From NCBI GenBank assembly GCA_045633415.1, contig JAZQYH010000034.1, positions 1 to 59,475 on the forward strand: DNA of 59,475 nucleotides, in the 5' to 3' direction. This document shows positions 59,463 through 59,475 of the stretch, in pieces (the first letter of the stretch is position 1; every line of letters begins with the position of its first letter). The stretch comes from RGIG3102 sp045633415 (GTDB lineage: Bacteria > Bacillota > Clostridia > Oscillospirales > Ruminococcaceae). The notes beneath the pieces were generated by a model that saw only the letters and a list, made by a program, of their open reading frames with translations, was not told where the DNA came from and did no database searches. The position numbers and the translations under genes were made by a program.

Positions 59463-59475
59463 AAGACATCTTGGG

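Noticed and set aside
1..59475. Insertion sequences, prophage or integrase genes
   Set aside because: No transposase, integrase or phage structural protein was found, and no long direct or inverted repeats beyond those listed.

Overview
The window looks like the replication-origin region of a low-GC Firmicute, most likely a clostridial (Oscillospirales-like) gut bacterium. The grounds are the A/T-rich composition, strong AGGAGG-type ribosome binding sites, and the origin gene set rpmH, rnpA, yidD, yidC, jag, dnaA, dnaN, an S4 protein gene, recF, remB, gyrB, gyrA, mnmE, mnmG, rsmG, parA and parB. I cannot name a genus or species from sequence alone. The origin is split across dnaA: 9-mers of the form TTTTCAACA lie on both sides (25.09-25.42 kb and 26.83-27.05 kb), followed by a CTA-repeat DnaA-trio just before dnaN.

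Left arm (1-25 kb): a tRNA-Arg; a glycosyltransferase-like gene; a forward run prmA-rsmE-VanY-like peptidase-chorismate mutase-NUDIX hydrolase; an AraC/GNAT regulator coupled to a chloramphenicol-acetyltransferase-like gene that looks acquired; a membrane protein with SseB-like and L7/L12-like C-terminal domains; a maltose-type O-acetyltransferase; an RND exporter with its TetR regulator and a clear operator; a GT-C type membrane protein; and a short QueG-like iron-sulfur protein. A second dense cluster of DnaA-box-like 9-mers lies near 15.7-16.0 kb, about 9.5 kb from dnaA. After it come an LCP-like protein, a Qnr-like pentapeptide-repeat protein, a TolA-like/Sel1 protein and two unrecognised proteins. 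A possible structured RNA precedes the leftward operon rpmH-rnpA-yidD-yidC-jag, read from the origin.

Right arm (25-59 kb): dnaA, dnaN, S4 protein, recF, remB, gyrB, a YcxB-like membrane protein and gyrA are all co-directional with replication. They are followed by small HIT and zincin-like genes, an exported protein, then mnmE, mnmG and rsmG, a glycosyltransferase, two tandem paralogous lipoproteins, a divergent ParB/Noc paralogue, parA, parB and serS. One perfect parS (TGTTCCACGTGGAACA) lies between the lipoproteins and one near-perfect copy lies upstream of parA. In most Firmicutes mnmE-mnmG-rsmG-parAB follow jag on the other side of dnaA, so the origin region has been rearranged. An ArsR-type regulator and a 52-residue small protein follow.

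The last 8 kb hold a seven-gene cluster from one strong promoter: SDR-like protein, TIM-barrel isomerase, two GT2 enzymes, an FAD oxidoreductase, a GT-C membrane transferase and a small membrane protein. It probably makes and transfers a modified sugar through a lipid-linked intermediate at the cell surface. The window ends in a fully consensus promoter facing right, whose product lies outside.

Starts were chosen by Shine-Dalgarno spacing and family alignment from memory. No database search was run.
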